Positions 22,837 through 31,664 of a stretch of 64,000 nt of DNA are shown here, piece by piece; the first letter of the stretch is position 1; each line of letters opens with the position of its first letter. Both the position numbers and the translations under genes were made by a program. Origin of the DNA: Amnibacterium endophyticum (GTDB taxonomy: Bacteria > Actinomycetota > Actinomycetes > Actinomycetales > Microbacteriaceae); NCBI RefSeq assembly GCF_042680685.1, contig NZ_JBHUEA010000014.1, positions 1-64,000 of the forward strand. The letters run 5' to 3'. The notes beneath the pieces were generated by a model. It saw only the letters and a program-made list of their open reading frames with translations. It was not told the origin of the DNA and made no database searches.

Positions 22837-23471
22837 CACGCCACCCCTTCCTCCGCGGCCACGGCGGCGCGCGGGAATCCGAGCATGCGGGCGACGTGCC
22901 GGGCGAGCACGTCGGTCTCCAGGTTGACGCGGTCGCCGGGGGCGACCGCGCCGAGGGTCGTCGCGGTCAGGGTCTCGGGGATCAGGCTCACCTCGAACCA
23001 GTGGCCCGCCCCCTGCCCGACCGCGGAGACCGTCAGCGAGGTGCCGGCGACGGCGATCGACCCCTTGTCGACCACGAGCGGCGCGAGGTCGTCGGGCAGG
23101 GAGACGCGCACGACGCGCCACGATCCCTCGTCCCGCACCTCGAGCACGACCCCGACGCCGTCGACGTGGCCCTGGACGATGTGGCCGCCGAGCCGGTCGC
23201 CGACCTTCGCGGCCCGCTCCAGGTTGACGAGGTCGCCCTCCCCGAGGTCCGCGATGGCGCTGACCGCGAGGGTCTGCCCCATCACGTCGGCGGTGAAGCG
23301 GCCGGGGCCCTGGTCGACGACGGTCAGGCAGACGCCGCTGACCGCGATCGAGTCGCCGTGCCGGGCGTCCTCGGTCACGCGCGGCGCGTCGATGACGAGC
23401 CGCGCGCCGCCGTCGTCGGTGCGGGTCCAGCCGGTGATGCGGCCGAGCTCCTCGATGATGCCGGTGAACAC
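22836..23471 (-). CDS. ribE: riboflavin synthase alpha chain
   Basis: Dismutates two lumazines to riboflavin. A 211-residue protein with the N-terminal signature MFTGIIEELG and two lumazine-binding repeats, the second starting at GHIVQGHVDGVG. The first repeat keeps the Cys of SGVCLTVV. It lies 3 bp after the ribD stop. Confidence 0.95.
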   Translation of the reverse strand: MFTGIIEELGRITGWTRTDDGGARLVIDAPRVTEDARHGDSIAVSGVCLTVVDQGPGRFTADVMGQTLAVSAIADLGEGDLVNLERAAKVGDRLGGHIVQGHVDGVGVVLEVRDEGSWRVVRVSLPDDLAPLVVDKGSIAVAGTSLTVSAVGQGAGHWFEVSLIPETLTATTLGAVAPGDRVNLETDVLARHVARMLGFPRAAVAAEEGVA

Positions 23472-23474
23472 TGC

Positions 23475-24512
23475 TCACTCCTCCTGGGCGGGACGGGCGA
23501 CGACCAGCAGGTCGTCGCCGAGCCGGACGACGTCGCGGACCGCGAGCCGGCGCTGGTCGCCGATCGTCCGCACGCCGAGGTCGATGGTCGCGAGCCGGCC
23601 CCCGCCGAGCAGCGTCGGCCCGAGGTAGACGAGCACCTCGTCGACGAGGCCCGCGGCGAGGAAGGCCGACACCAGCGTCGGCCCGCCCTCGAGGAACGCG
23701 CTCGTGGCGCCCGCGTCCTCGACGGCGGCGAGCGCCTGCCTCGGGTCGCGGGACCGCACGGCGAGCAGGGGCTCGGGATGCCGGCGGAGGGCCGCGCCGG
23801 ACGGCACGTCGCGGAGCCCGACGACCACGGGGCGGGGCTGGCGGGGCAGGAGCGCGTCGCCGTCGCGGGCGGTGAGCGCCGGGTCGTCGGCGAGCGCGGT
23901 GCCGGTGCCGACGAGGATCGCCCCGTGCTCGGCCCGCCGCCGGTGCACGTCGGCGCGCGCCTCGGGCCCGGTGATCCAGCGGCTCGAGCCGTCGTCCGCC
24001 GCGACGCGGCCGTCGAGGCTCGACGCCCACTTCGCGGTCACCCACGGCCGGCCGAGCGCGAGCGCCGCGGCCCACCGCTCGTTCAGCGCGGCGGCCTCCT
24101 CGGCGAGCACGCCGGTGCGGACCTCGACCCCCGCGGCGCGGAGCCGCCCGGCGCCGCCGGCCGCCAGCGGGTTCGGGTCGGGCTGCGCGAACACGACGCG
24201 GCGGACGCCCGCCTCGACGAGAGCGAGGGAGCAGGGTCCGGTCCGGCCCGTGTGGTCGCAGGGCTCGAGCGTGACGACGGCGGTGCCGCCTTCCGCCGCA
24301 CCGGCCGGCACCCTCGACAGCGCGTCGGCCTCCGCGTGGGGCGTGCCCGCGCCGCGGTGCCAGCCCTCGGCGAGCACGTCGCCGTGGCGGTCGAGCAGCA
24401 CGCAGCCGACGCGGGGGTTCGCGTCGCCGGCCGGGCCCCGCTGCGCCAGCTCGAGGGCGCGGCGCATCGCGCGCACGACGGGCGCGTCGGTGTCGACCGC
24501 GACGGCGTCCAC
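23475..24512 (-). CDS. ribD: bifunctional deaminase/reductase of riboflavin synthesis
   Basis: Deaminates and reduces the pyrimidine intermediate. The N-terminal deaminase has zinc ligands in PHAEADAL and PCDHTGRTGPC. The C-terminal reductase starts near WVTAKWASSLDGRVA and contains ILVGTGTALADDPALTAR and FLEGGPTLVSAFL. About 345 residues from GTG 24512, with GGGAGGGG about 5 bases upstream. First gene of the operon, 78 bp from the riboswitch. Confidence 0.92.
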   Translation of the reverse strand: MDAVAVDTDAPVVRAMRRALELAQRGPAGDANPRVGCVLLDRHGDVLAEGWHRGAGTPHAEADALSRVPAGAAEGGTAVVTLEPCDHTGRTGPCSLALVEAGVRRVVFAQPDPNPLAAGGAGRLRAAGVEVRTGVLAEEAAALNERWAAALALGRPWVTAKWASSLDGRVAADDGSSRWITGPEARADVHRRRAEHGAILVGTGTALADDPALTARDGDALLPRQPRPVVVGLRDVPSGAALRRHPEPLLAVRSRDPRQALAAVEDAGATSAFLEGGPTLVSAFLAAGLVDEVLVYLGPTLLGGGRLATIDLGVRTIGDQRRLAVRDVVRLGDDLLVVARPAQEE

Positions 24513-24590
24513 GCGTCCCCTCCCGGATCGGGTGCTCCCGGGGTTCGCGGAACGGCTCCGCAGGGCGCCCCGGCGCGCGGGACGGCCCTC

Positions 24591-24724
24591 GTGCTTCTCC
24601 CATCCAGACTCTGACTGTCGGTCCCGGAGTTCCACCGGATCGGCCCGCGCCGCCGTTGCGGGCGACGCGGGTTCGCGGACTTTGACCGCCGGTTCGGACT
24701 TCCACCGACCCCGGAGCACGTGCT
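24591..24724 (-). ncRNA. FMN riboswitch (RFN element) ahead of ribD
   Basis: Reading the minus strand, the conserved RFN blocks appear in order: GGGGTCGGTGGAAGTCC, ACCGGCGGTCAAAGTCCGCGA, CCGGTGGAACTCCGGGACCGACAG, and the closing AGTCTGGATGGGAGAAG. It binds FMN and turns the operon off when riboflavin is plentiful, either by terminating transcription or by blocking the ribD ribosome binding site; which one cannot be told from sequence by eye. Confidence 0.93.
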
Positions 24725-24735
24725 GCTGGCGCTGG

Positions 24736-24741
24736 AGTATA
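24736..24741 (-). promoter_or_regulatory. -10 element of the riboflavin operon promoter
   Basis: Minus strand TATACT, a near-consensus -10, about 12 bp upstream of the riboswitch. No good -35 at the right spacing was seen. Confidence 0.5.
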
Positions 24742-24796
24742 GTCCTGCCGCCTCGCACCGGACGTCCAGAGAACCGGCTGACGGCTCGGGACGCCG

Positions 24797-25843
24797 TCAG
24801 CGCAGCAGCGGGATCAGCTCCGCCTCGGCCAGCTGGGCGACGTCGCGCAGCAGCGCTTCGTCCCCGTCCTCGATCGGGTGCGGCTCGGTGTCGAAGACGC
24901 AGAGCACCCCGATCCGGAAGCCGCTCATCGACTCGATCGGGTGCGCGGCGTAGAACCGGATGGCGTCGGGGCCGCGCGTCTCGGGCACGCCGTCGAACCG
25001 CCGGTCCGCCTGGGTGTCCGGCACCAGCGTCGGGCCGCGCTGCTGCACCGCGAACTCGGAGAGGGTGTTGCGCATCGCATCGCTCGACCGGCCCGCGAAC
25101 GCGAGGCTGTGCAGGCGCCCGCGGCTGACCAGGTTCACCTGCGCGTACGGGACGTCGAACGAGTTGCGGGCCAGCACCGCGACGCGCTGCAGGTCCGTCG
25201 TGACCCCGCCGACGGCCTCGAGCGACCGGTCGACGACGGCCTCCCGCTGCTGCTCGTCGTCCGGGTCGGGCTCCCGCGGCCGGTCCGGCAGCAGGCCGAG
25301 CACCTCCTCGGCGGTCGTCTCGGCGTCGAGGAGGCCGCCGGAGCGCCCGATCCGCGCGCTCACGAACGGCACGTCGAGCCCGTGCGCGACCAGCCGGTCG
25401 GCCACCCGCGCGGTGCGGGCGCGGGCGACGCGGTGCTCGCGGGCGCGGCCCTCCGGGTCCGCCAGCACGACGACGAGCCGCTCCTCGTCCCCGAGGTCGG
25501 ACACGACGCGGGCGAGTGCCCGCTGCAGCAGCAGCATCCGCAGGCCCGTCGGCAGGCCGCCGACCACGATCACGACCGCGTCGTAGCGCCACAGCCGCCA
25601 CGACGACAGCGCGCCGCCGATCGCGCTGAGGGAAGCGCCGAGGTCCCACAGCACGTCGACGTCGAGATCCCGGCGGTGCGCAGCGCCGGGGGCGCGCAGC
25701 AGCGCCCCGGGCAGGGCGCCCTGTGCGGGGCCGCCGCGCTCGGGCGGGGCCACATAGGCGGCGTCGCCGATCACGAGCAGCCTGCGGGAGGCGGCGTCGG
25801 AGCCCGAGAGACGGGCGATCTCGAAGCGCGCGACCTGCTCCAC
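24797..25843 (-). CDS. GAF-domain protein with an SGNH-like N-terminal region
   Basis: A 348-residue protein from GTG 25843, with GGAGG upstream. Residues 15-190 begin RRLLVIGDAAYVAPPERGG and include YDAVVIVVGGLPTG, recalling an SGNH/GDSL-hydrolase fold but without a clear catalytic Ser motif. Residues 205-348 are a GAF domain (VAVLARNSFDVPYAQVNLVSRGRLHSLAFAG, IRFYAAHPIESMSGFRIGVLCVFD). No output domain is present, so it probably senses a small ligand or redox state. Role unknown. Confidence 0.7.
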   Translation of the reverse strand: MEQVARFEIARLSGSDAASRRLLVIGDAAYVAPPERGGPAQGALPGALLRAPGAAHRRDLDVDVLWDLGASLSAIGGALSSWRLWRYDAVVIVVGGLPTGLRMLLLQRALARVVSDLGDEERLVVVLADPEGRAREHRVARARTARVADRLVAHGLDVPFVSARIGRSGGLLDAETTAEEVLGLLPDRPREPDPDDEQQREAVVDRSLEAVGGVTTDLQRVAVLARNSFDVPYAQVNLVSRGRLHSLAFAGRSSDAMRNTLSEFAVQQRGPTLVPDTQADRRFDGVPETRGPDAIRFYAAHPIESMSGFRIGVLCVFDTEPHPIEDGDEALLRDVAQLAEAELIPLLR

Positions 25844-26030
25844 CCCACCGCCCTCCGGACCGGAAAGGTCGTAGCGTCGCACGGAGCGGGTGTGAAGCGG
25901 GTGGCAAACCGCCGATCGGGTCCCGCCCGGCGCGCTCCCTGCGGGCTCCGGGCGGGCGTCCGCCCCTCCTTCGCGCCGATGGCAGGATCGGTCCGCGAGC
26001 ACGCGGAGGCGGTGCGGGGCGGGAGGGCCG

Positions 26031-26756
26031 ATGGCGGGCTGGACGGTCGTGACGGGCGGCAGCCGGGGGATCGGCGCAGCGGTGGTGCGGCGGCTCGCCG
26101 CGAGCGGCCGGGACGTCGTCGTCGGCTACCGCCGCGACCGCGAGGCCGCGGAGGCGCGCGCCCGCGACGCCCGGGCGGCGGACGTGCACGCCGCGGTGCT
26201 GCAGGTCGACGTCGCCGACCCGGCCTCGGTCGACGCGCTGTTCGACGAGGCGGAGTCCTTCGGCCCGGTGGTCGGCGTCGTCGCGAACGCGGGCGCCGCG
26301 ACGGTCACCGGGCGGCTCGAGGACGTGCCGGTGGAGGCGGTGCGCCGCGACCTCGACGTGCTGGTGCTCGGCACCCTGCTGACCCTGCGGCGCGGGGTGC
26401 CGGCGCTGCGCCGCGCGGGCGGCGGGGCGATGGTCGCGATCTCCTCCGGCGCGGCGACGCTCGGCAGCCCCGGCGAGTTCGTGCACTACGCGGCGGCGAA
26501 GGCCGCGGTCGACACGATGGTGCTGGGGCTCGGTCGCGAGCTCGCGGAGGACGGCATCCGCGTCAACGCCGTCGCGCCCGGGCTCGTCGAGACGGGCTTC
26601 CACCTGGACCCGGACCGTCCCGCCCGCATCGCTCCGACCGTCCCGATGCGCCGCGTGGGCGAGCCGCACGAGATCGCCGCGGCGGTCGCATGGCTGCTCT
26701 CCGCGGACGCGTCGTACACGACCGCGACCACCCTCCGCGTCGCCGGCGGCCGCTGA
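26031..26756 (+). CDS. SDR-family oxidoreductase
   Basis: A 241-residue short-chain dehydrogenase. NAD(P) motif TGGSRGIGAAV at residues 8-18, NAG at the fourth strand (VANAGAA), catalytic Ser in AISSGAA and the YxxxK pair in HYAAAKAA, then VNAVAPGLVETGF. 3-ketoacyl reductase-like by overall form. Substrate unknown. Convergent with the aminotransferase gene across the 26760-26816 hairpin. Confidence 0.85.
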   Translation: MAGWTVVTGGSRGIGAAVVRRLAASGRDVVVGYRRDREAAEARARDARAADVHAAVLQVDVADPASVDALFDEAESFGPVVGVVANAGAATVTGRLEDVPVEAVRRDLDVLVLGTLLTLRRGVPALRRAGGGAMVAISSGAATLGSPGEFVHYAAAKAAVDTMVLGLGRELAEDGIRVNAVAPGLVETGFHLDPDRPARIAPTVPMRRVGEPHEIAAAVAWLLSADASYTTATTLRVAGGR

Positions 26757-26759
26757 CCC

Positions 26760-26816
26760 TTTTCATCTTGTAGGCAGATCTGGCCGCTCCGGCCAGATCT
26801 GCCTACAAGATGAAAA
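26760..26816. terminator. 57-bp perfect inverted repeat, likely bidirectional terminator
   Basis: Two 26-bp arms with no mismatch, starting TTTTCATCTTG and ending CAAGATGAAAA, around the loop GCTCC. It lies between convergent genes, with T or A runs at both ends. The aminotransferase gene ends inside the right arm: its last codons (VFIL) and stop are encoded there. Confidence 0.75.
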
Positions 26817-27849
26817 CGGCAGCGGCGGCGAGCAGGCGCTCGACCGACTCGGGCTCGCCGATCGAGACGCGGATGCCGTCGCCCGGGAACGCCCGGGCGG
26901 TGATGCCGTGCGCGTGCAGCACGTCGTCCGCCTCCGCCGTCCGGTCGCCGAGCGGCAGCCAGACGAAGTTGCCCTGCGCGTCCGGCACGTCGAGGCCGAG
27001 CGCCCGCAGGCCCTCGACGACGCGGCTGCGCGTGTCGACGATGTGCTCGACGCGCTCGAGCAGCAGGTCCTCGTGCGCGAGCGCGACCGCGCCGGCCCGC
27101 TGCGCCTGACCGGTGACGGACAGGGGCACCGCGACCGCGCGGGCCGCGTCGAGCACCGCCTCCGGCCCGATCGCGTAGCCGAGCCGCAGCCCGGCGAGCC
27201 CCCACGCCTTCGAGAAGGTGCGGAGCACGACCAGGTTCGGCCAGCGGCGAAGCAGACGCGCGCCGTCGACCGCGGCCGGGTCACGCACGAACTCCGCGTA
27301 CGCCTCGTCGAGCAGCACGAGCAGGTCCGGCGGCAGCCGCTCCATCAGCGCCTCGAACTCGTCGGCGCGCACCGCCGGCCCCGTCGGGTTGTTGGGGGAG
27401 CAGACCACGATCGCGCGCGTCGCGTCCGCCACCGCGTCCGCCATCGCGGCGAGGTCGTGCCGACCGTCGGCGGCGAGCGGGACCTGCACGCTGCGCCCGC
27501 CCGCGACCGTCACGAGCCCCGGGTACGCCTCGAACGACCGCCAGGCGTAGACGACCTCGCCGCCCGGCCCGCAGACCGCGAGCATGAACTGGCTGAGCAG
27601 CGCGACCGAGCCCGCGCCGAGGTGCACCTCCTCAGCCGTCACGCCGAAGCGCTCGGCCAGCTGCGCGCGCAGCTCCGGCCCGGTCGCGTCCGGGTAGCGG
27701 TTCACGGTCGCCGCGCTCGCGGCCTCCACGATCGCCGCCAGCGGCCCGAAGGGGTTCTCGTTCGACGACAGCTTGTACCCGTCCGACACGGCCGGGCGGC
27801 CCTGGCGGTAGGCGGGCAGCGCGGCGATCTCGGGGCGCATGCGGATCAC
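26803..27849 (-). CDS. hisC: histidinol-phosphate/aromatic aminotransferase
   Basis: A 348-residue class II PLP enzyme. YKLSSNENPFGP at the N terminus, CSPNNPTGPAV, LLDEAYAEFV and the PLP-lysine motif TFSKAWGLAGLRLGY identify the HisC family. In actinobacteria such stand-alone members may act on histidinol phosphate or on aromatic amino acids, and no other histidine gene is present here, so the symbol is provisional. The start may be at 27849 or at MRPEIAALP (27840). Confidence 0.8.
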   Translation of the reverse strand: MIRMRPEIAALPAYRQGRPAVSDGYKLSSNENPFGPLAAIVEAASAATVNRYPDATGPELRAQLAERFGVTAEEVHLGAGSVALLSQFMLAVCGPGGEVVYAWRSFEAYPGLVTVAGGRSVQVPLAADGRHDLAAMADAVADATRAIVVCSPNNPTGPAVRADEFEALMERLPPDLLVLLDEAYAEFVRDPAAVDGARLLRRWPNLVVLRTFSKAWGLAGLRLGYAIGPEAVLDAARAVAVPLSVTGQAQRAGAVALAHEDLLLERVEHIVDTRSRVVEGLRALGLDVPDAQGNFVWLPLGDRTAEADDVLHAHGITARAFPGDGIRVSIGEPESVERLLAAAAVFIL

Positions 27850-27901
27850 GGCTCGACCCTATTCGGGTCGCTCCGGAGCGCGGGGTCCCTACGCTCGAGG
27901 G

Positions 27902-29218
27902 GTGGCTGCCGATCCGCTCACCCTGCCCGTCGACGATGAGGCGCAGGCGGCGCTCGCCGCGCACGGCCTCCGCATGGAGCTGCTCGACCCCGGCGACGAC
28001 GCGCAGGTGCGCGCCTGGATGGAGGCGGACTCTCGGGGCTTCCACGACGCCGCCCCGGACGACGCGACGATCGAGCTCGTCAGCGGCGACTTCGCCGGCT
28101 CGCGCACCGTCGCCGTCCGCGACGACTCGCTGACCGACCCGCGCGTCCCCGTCGGGACGATCACCTCCTGGCCGGCCGCGATGACCGTGCCGGGCGGCGA
28201 GGTGACCGGCTGGGCGATCAGCGGCGTCACCGTCGCGCCCACGCACCGTCGCCGCGGGATCGCCCGGGCGATGGTCGACGCCGAGCTGCGCGCCGCCGTC
28301 GCGGCCGAGCTGCCGGTCGCGATCCTGACCGTGTCCGAGGCGACGATCTACACCCGGTACGGCTTCGGTCCCGCGGCGTGGACGGCCGCGCTCGAGGTGC
28401 AGGCGAAGCGCGCCGGCTGGCTGGGCGCCGAGACGCCGGGGCGCGTGCAGCTGGTCGAGCGCGCCACCGCGATGGAGACGGCCCGCGAGCTGCTGCCGGC
28501 CGCACGCCGCGCGACGCCCGGCGACGTGCAGGTCGTCGGCCACCGCTTCGACCGCCTGTTCGGCTCGCGGACGGACGAGCCGGAGCTGCGCCGCCGCCGC
28601 TTCGTCCGGTACGACGACGAGGACGGCGTGCCGCGCGGGCTCGCCGTGTACGTCGTCGGGGAGGAGGACCCGGCCGACTTCACCTCCCACGTCGTCGAGG
28701 TCCGGCACCTCGCCACCACCACGGACGACGCCTACCGGGCGCTCTGGCGCTACCTGCTCGAGCTCGACCTCGTCCGCACCGTCCGCGCGCCGCTGCGCAG
28801 CACGGACGAGCCGCTGCGCTGGCTCGTGCGCGACCAGCGCGCGATCCGCACGACCGAGCTGCGCGAGCACCTGTGGGTGCGGGTGCTCGACCCGGTCGCG
28901 GCCTTCTCCGCCCGCACCTACGGCGCGTCGGGGCGCCTCGCGCTGCGCGTCACGGACCCCGCCGGCTACGCGGACGGCTCCTTCGTGATCCACGCGACGG
29001 AGGGCTTCGCGCCGCGGGTCGCCCGGGCCGGTGCGGGCAGCGACGTCCCGACGCTCGAGCTGCCGGTCGACCTGCTCGGCTCGCTCTACCTCGGCGGGGT
29101 GTCCGCGGTCACGCTCGCCCGGGCGGGGCGCATCACGGAGGTGACGCCGGGCGCCGCGCTCGCCGCGGACCGCCTGCTGCGCGGCAGCGAGCCGCCGCTG
29201 CTCGCCACCTGGTTCTGA
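27902..29218 (+). CDS. Eis-like GNAT acetyltransferase
   Basis: A 438-residue protein of the enhanced-intracellular-survival type: a GNAT core (ISGVTVAPTHRRRGIARAMVDAEL, then SEATIYTRYGFGPAA), a second GNAT-like domain and a C-terminal SCP2-like domain (VTDPAGYADGSFVIHA, then LDLLGSLYLGG-type strands). The C-terminal free carboxylate after TWF fits the family's C-terminal catalytic role. GTG start at 27902. Acceptor may be an aminoglycoside or other amine. Confidence 0.85.
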   Translation: MAADPLTLPVDDEAQAALAAHGLRMELLDPGDDAQVRAWMEADSRGFHDAAPDDATIELVSGDFAGSRTVAVRDDSLTDPRVPVGTITSWPAAMTVPGGEVTGWAISGVTVAPTHRRRGIARAMVDAELRAAVAAELPVAILTVSEATIYTRYGFGPAAWTAALEVQAKRAGWLGAETPGRVQLVERATAMETARELLPAARRATPGDVQVVGHRFDRLFGSRTDEPELRRRRFVRYDDEDGVPRGLAVYVVGEEDPADFTSHVVEVRHLATTTDDAYRALWRYLLELDLVRTVRAPLRSTDEPLRWLVRDQRAIRTTELREHLWVRVLDPVAAFSARTYGASGRLALRVTDPAGYADGSFVIHATEGFAPRVARAGAGSDVPTLELPVDLLGSLYLGGVSAVTLARAGRITEVTPGAALAADRLLRGSEPPLLATWF

Positions 29219-29239
29219 CGGCTGGCAGGATCAGGCCCC

Positions 29240-29902
29240 ATGTCCCGCCCGGCGCCGCTGCTGGTGATCGAGGACGACCCCGACCTCGGCCCGCTGCTCG
29301 TGTCCGCGCTGCAGCGGGACTGGGCGGTGCGGCTCGTGCGCGACGGCGAGTCCGGCCTCGCGCTCGGCCGGTCCGGCGACTGGGCGGCGATCGTGCTGGA
29401 CCGCCGGCTGCCCGGCCTGGACGGGGTCGAGGTGGTGCGGGGGCTCCGCGCCGCGGGCGTCGCCACCCCGGTGCTGATGCTCACCGCGCTCGCCGCCGTC
29501 GCCGACCGGATCGACGGGCTCGACGCGGGCGCGGACGACTACCTGGTCAAGCCGTTCGACGTCGACGAGCTGGCGGCGCGCCTCCGCGCCCTCAGCCGCG
29601 TGCACGGCGCCGCCGAGACCCTGCATTACATCGGCGACTGGGAGTTCCGGCCCGAGAGCCGGCTGATCAACTCGCCGTACGAGGGGCGGAAGGTGCTGAC
29701 CGCCACCGAGACCGAGCTGCTGCTGCTGCTCGTGCGGCACCGGGACGAGACCCTGTCCCGCGAGCGGATCCTCCGCGAGGTGTTCCCGGCCGGCGACAGC
29801 GTCGGCACGGTCGACACCTACGTGCACTACCTGCGGCGCAAGACGGAGCGGGACATCGTGACCACCGTCCGCGGCCGCGGCTACCGGCTCGGCCAGCCGT
29901 GA
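29240..29902 (+). CDS. OmpR/PhoB-type response regulator
   Basis: A 220-residue regulator. The receiver domain covers residues 1-118 with acidic pocket EDD at 11-13, phospho-acceptor Asp54 (IVLDRRLPG) and Lys in YLVKPFD. The winged-helix DNA-binding domain follows (LTATETELLLLLVRHRDETLSRERIL, then GYRLGQP). Its stop overlaps the GTG of the histidine kinase. Signal unknown. Confidence 0.92.
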   Translation: MSRPAPLLVIEDDPDLGPLLVSALQRDWAVRLVRDGESGLALGRSGDWAAIVLDRRLPGLDGVEVVRGLRAAGVATPVLMLTALAAVADRIDGLDAGADDYLVKPFDVDELAARLRALSRVHGAAETLHYIGDWEFRPESRLINSPYEGRKVLTATETELLLLLVRHRDETLSRERILREVFPAGDSVGTVDTYVHYLRRKTERDIVTTVRGRGYRLGQP

Positions 29903-30879
29903 CGCGGGTCGAGGACCCGGACGCGCGCTCGGTGCGGATCGCGGCCCGGCGCACGGGGATCGCGATCGCCGGGGTGTCCGCCGCGATCGTCGTCGGGATC
30001 CTCGGGCTCGCGGCCCTCTTCGTCGTCTACCAGTCCCGCCCGTCCGAGCTGCTCGAGCCGGCGGCGCCCGGCGAGACGAAGATCTACGTCGATTCGAAGG
30101 AGATGCTGCTCGCCCTCGCGGTGCTCGGCGCGCTCGCCGTCGCGGTCGTGGGCGTCGCGGCCTGGTGGATCAGCCGCCGCTCCGTCGCGCCGCTCGGGGC
30201 GGTGCTGCGGATGCAGCGCGCCTTCGTCGCCGATGCGAGCCACGAGCTGCGCACGCCGCTCGCGGTGCTCGACGTCCGGCTGCAGGGGGTGCAGGCGGCG
30301 CTCGACCGGGGCGACCCCGTCGGCGACGACCTGGGGGCCGCGCGCCGCGACGTCGGCGCGATGGCCGCGCTCGTCACCGACCTGCTGCTCGCCGCGGAGC
30401 AGCAGGCGGCCTCGGCCGACGAGGAGTGCGACCTGCGCCCGGCGGTGGAGGGGGCGACCGCGGACCTCGCCGCGCTCGCCGCGGAGCACGGGGTGCGGCT
30501 CGTCGCGGACGTGCGGAACGAGGCCCGCCTGCGGCTGCCGGAGGCGGCGCTGAAGCGCGCGGTCGTCGTGCTCGTCGACAACGCGGTGCAGCACTCCCCG
30601 GCCGGCGCCCGCGTGGAGGTCGAGGCCCGGGTCGTCGGGCGGCGCGCGGTCGTGCGGGTGCGCGACGAGGGCGACGGCATCCGCGGGATCGACGTCGACC
30701 GGCTCTTCGAGCGGTTCGCGCGCGGCGAGGCGATCCAGCGCCGCGGCTCGGGGCTCGGGCTCGCGCTGGTCCGCGACCTCGCGGTGCGGCACGGCGGCGA
30801 GATCGCGGTGGAGCGCACCTCGGCCGCCGGCACGGTCATGCGACTCGAGCTGCCCGTCGCCCGGCCCGCGCGGGCCTGA
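29899..30879 (+). CDS. two-TM sensor histidine kinase
   Basis: A 326-residue kinase partnered with the upstream regulator. Two TM helices (about residues 20-44 and 69-90) flank a short external loop of about 25 residues. The H box is FVADASHELRTPL with His115, the N box is VDNAVQHSP, and the ATP lid has DEGDGI and GSGLGLAL. No HAMP domain is visible. The tiny sensor loop suggests sensing within or at the membrane. The 3' end overlaps the next gene, on the opposite strand, by 44 bp. Confidence 0.9.
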   Translation: MTRVEDPDARSVRIAARRTGIAIAGVSAAIVVGILGLAALFVVYQSRPSELLEPAAPGETKIYVDSKEMLLALAVLGALAVAVVGVAAWWISRRSVAPLGAVLRMQRAFVADASHELRTPLAVLDVRLQGVQAALDRGDPVGDDLGAARRDVGAMAALVTDLLLAAEQQAASADEECDLRPAVEGATADLAALAAEHGVRLVADVRNEARLRLPEAALKRAVVVLVDNAVQHSPAGARVEVEARVVGRRAVVRVRDEGDGIRGIDVDRLFERFARGEAIQRRGSGLGLALVRDLAVRHGGEIAVERTSAAGTVMRLELPVARPARA

Positions 30880-31600
30880 CGGCCGTCGCGCCCACGAGCA
30901 GGGCGACCGCGACCAGCCCGACCGCGCTGACCGTGCCCGTGCCGAGACCGAGCCCGCCGCGCGCCGCGGGCGCCGCCGTCCAGTCGGCGAAGGACGCCCC
31001 GAGCGGCCGGGTCAGCACGTAGGCGGTCCAGAAGGTGAGGACGGCGTACCGGCGGGTGGTAGCGTGCACGATCCCGGGCACCGCGAAGAGGACGACGAGC
31101 AGCACGCCCGAGCCGAGGTAGCCGAGCCCGAGCGCGGCGAGCCAGTCGCCGACCGCGGTGCCGAGCGCGAAGGTCGCGAGCACGGCGGCCCAGTACCAGC
31201 ACTCCCGCCGCAGCGTCGTGACGTCGTGCACCGACAGGTCGCGCTCGGACCACCACCAGAGCCCGAAGACGGCCGCGAGGGCGACGGCGAACCCGGCGCT
31301 CGACACCGCGTACGGCACGCCGAGCCCGACGTGCAGCACGTCCGCCGCCATCGTGCCGAACACCGCGACGGCCAAGGCGGCGGTCCAGTAGCGGACGGGG
31401 TGGAACCGCCGCGCCCGCAGCTGCACGACGAGCGCTGCGACCAGCACCAGCAGCGCGAGCGGCACCACGACCTCGGGCGCGAAGCGGCGGACGAGGAAGT
31501 CGGACGTCGTCTCGCCGGTGCCCGTGGTCAGCACCTTGATCACCCAGAAGGCCGCGCCGGGCGCGGCGACGCGGGAGGCGGGACGGGTCAGCGGCGGCAT
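30836..31600 (-). CDS. COG4705-type multi-TM membrane protein
   Basis: A 254-residue membrane protein with seven or eight TM helices in a repeated pattern (FWVIKVLTTGTGETTSDFL and later FWTAYVLTRPLGASFADW). The paired [FY]W-x-x-[KT]-L-T...D motifs are typical of this family, often described as membrane-anchored proteins of unknown role. It converges on the sensor kinase and overlaps it. ATG 31600 is preferred to 31627. Confidence 0.75.
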   Translation of the reverse strand: MPPLTRPASRVAAPGAAFWVIKVLTTGTGETTSDFLVRRFAPEVVVPLALLVLVAALVVQLRARRFHPVRYWTAALAVAVFGTMAADVLHVGLGVPYAVSSAGFAVALAAVFGLWWWSERDLSVHDVTTLRRECWYWAAVLATFALGTAVGDWLAALGLGYLGSGVLLVVLFAVPGIVHATTRRYAVLTFWTAYVLTRPLGASFADWTAAPAARGGLGLGTGTVSAVGLVAVALLVGATAVRPARAGRRAARVA

Positions 31601-31664
31601 GCCGGGATCGTCGTGGCCGGCGGCCAAGGTTCCGCCAAGACGCGGGCGGCGTCTCCTGACCGGG

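Noticed and set aside
21571..24705. 1044-codon minus-strand ORF upstream of and through ribBA
   Set aside because: Only the ribBA part is coding. The rest reads ribE and ribD out of frame.
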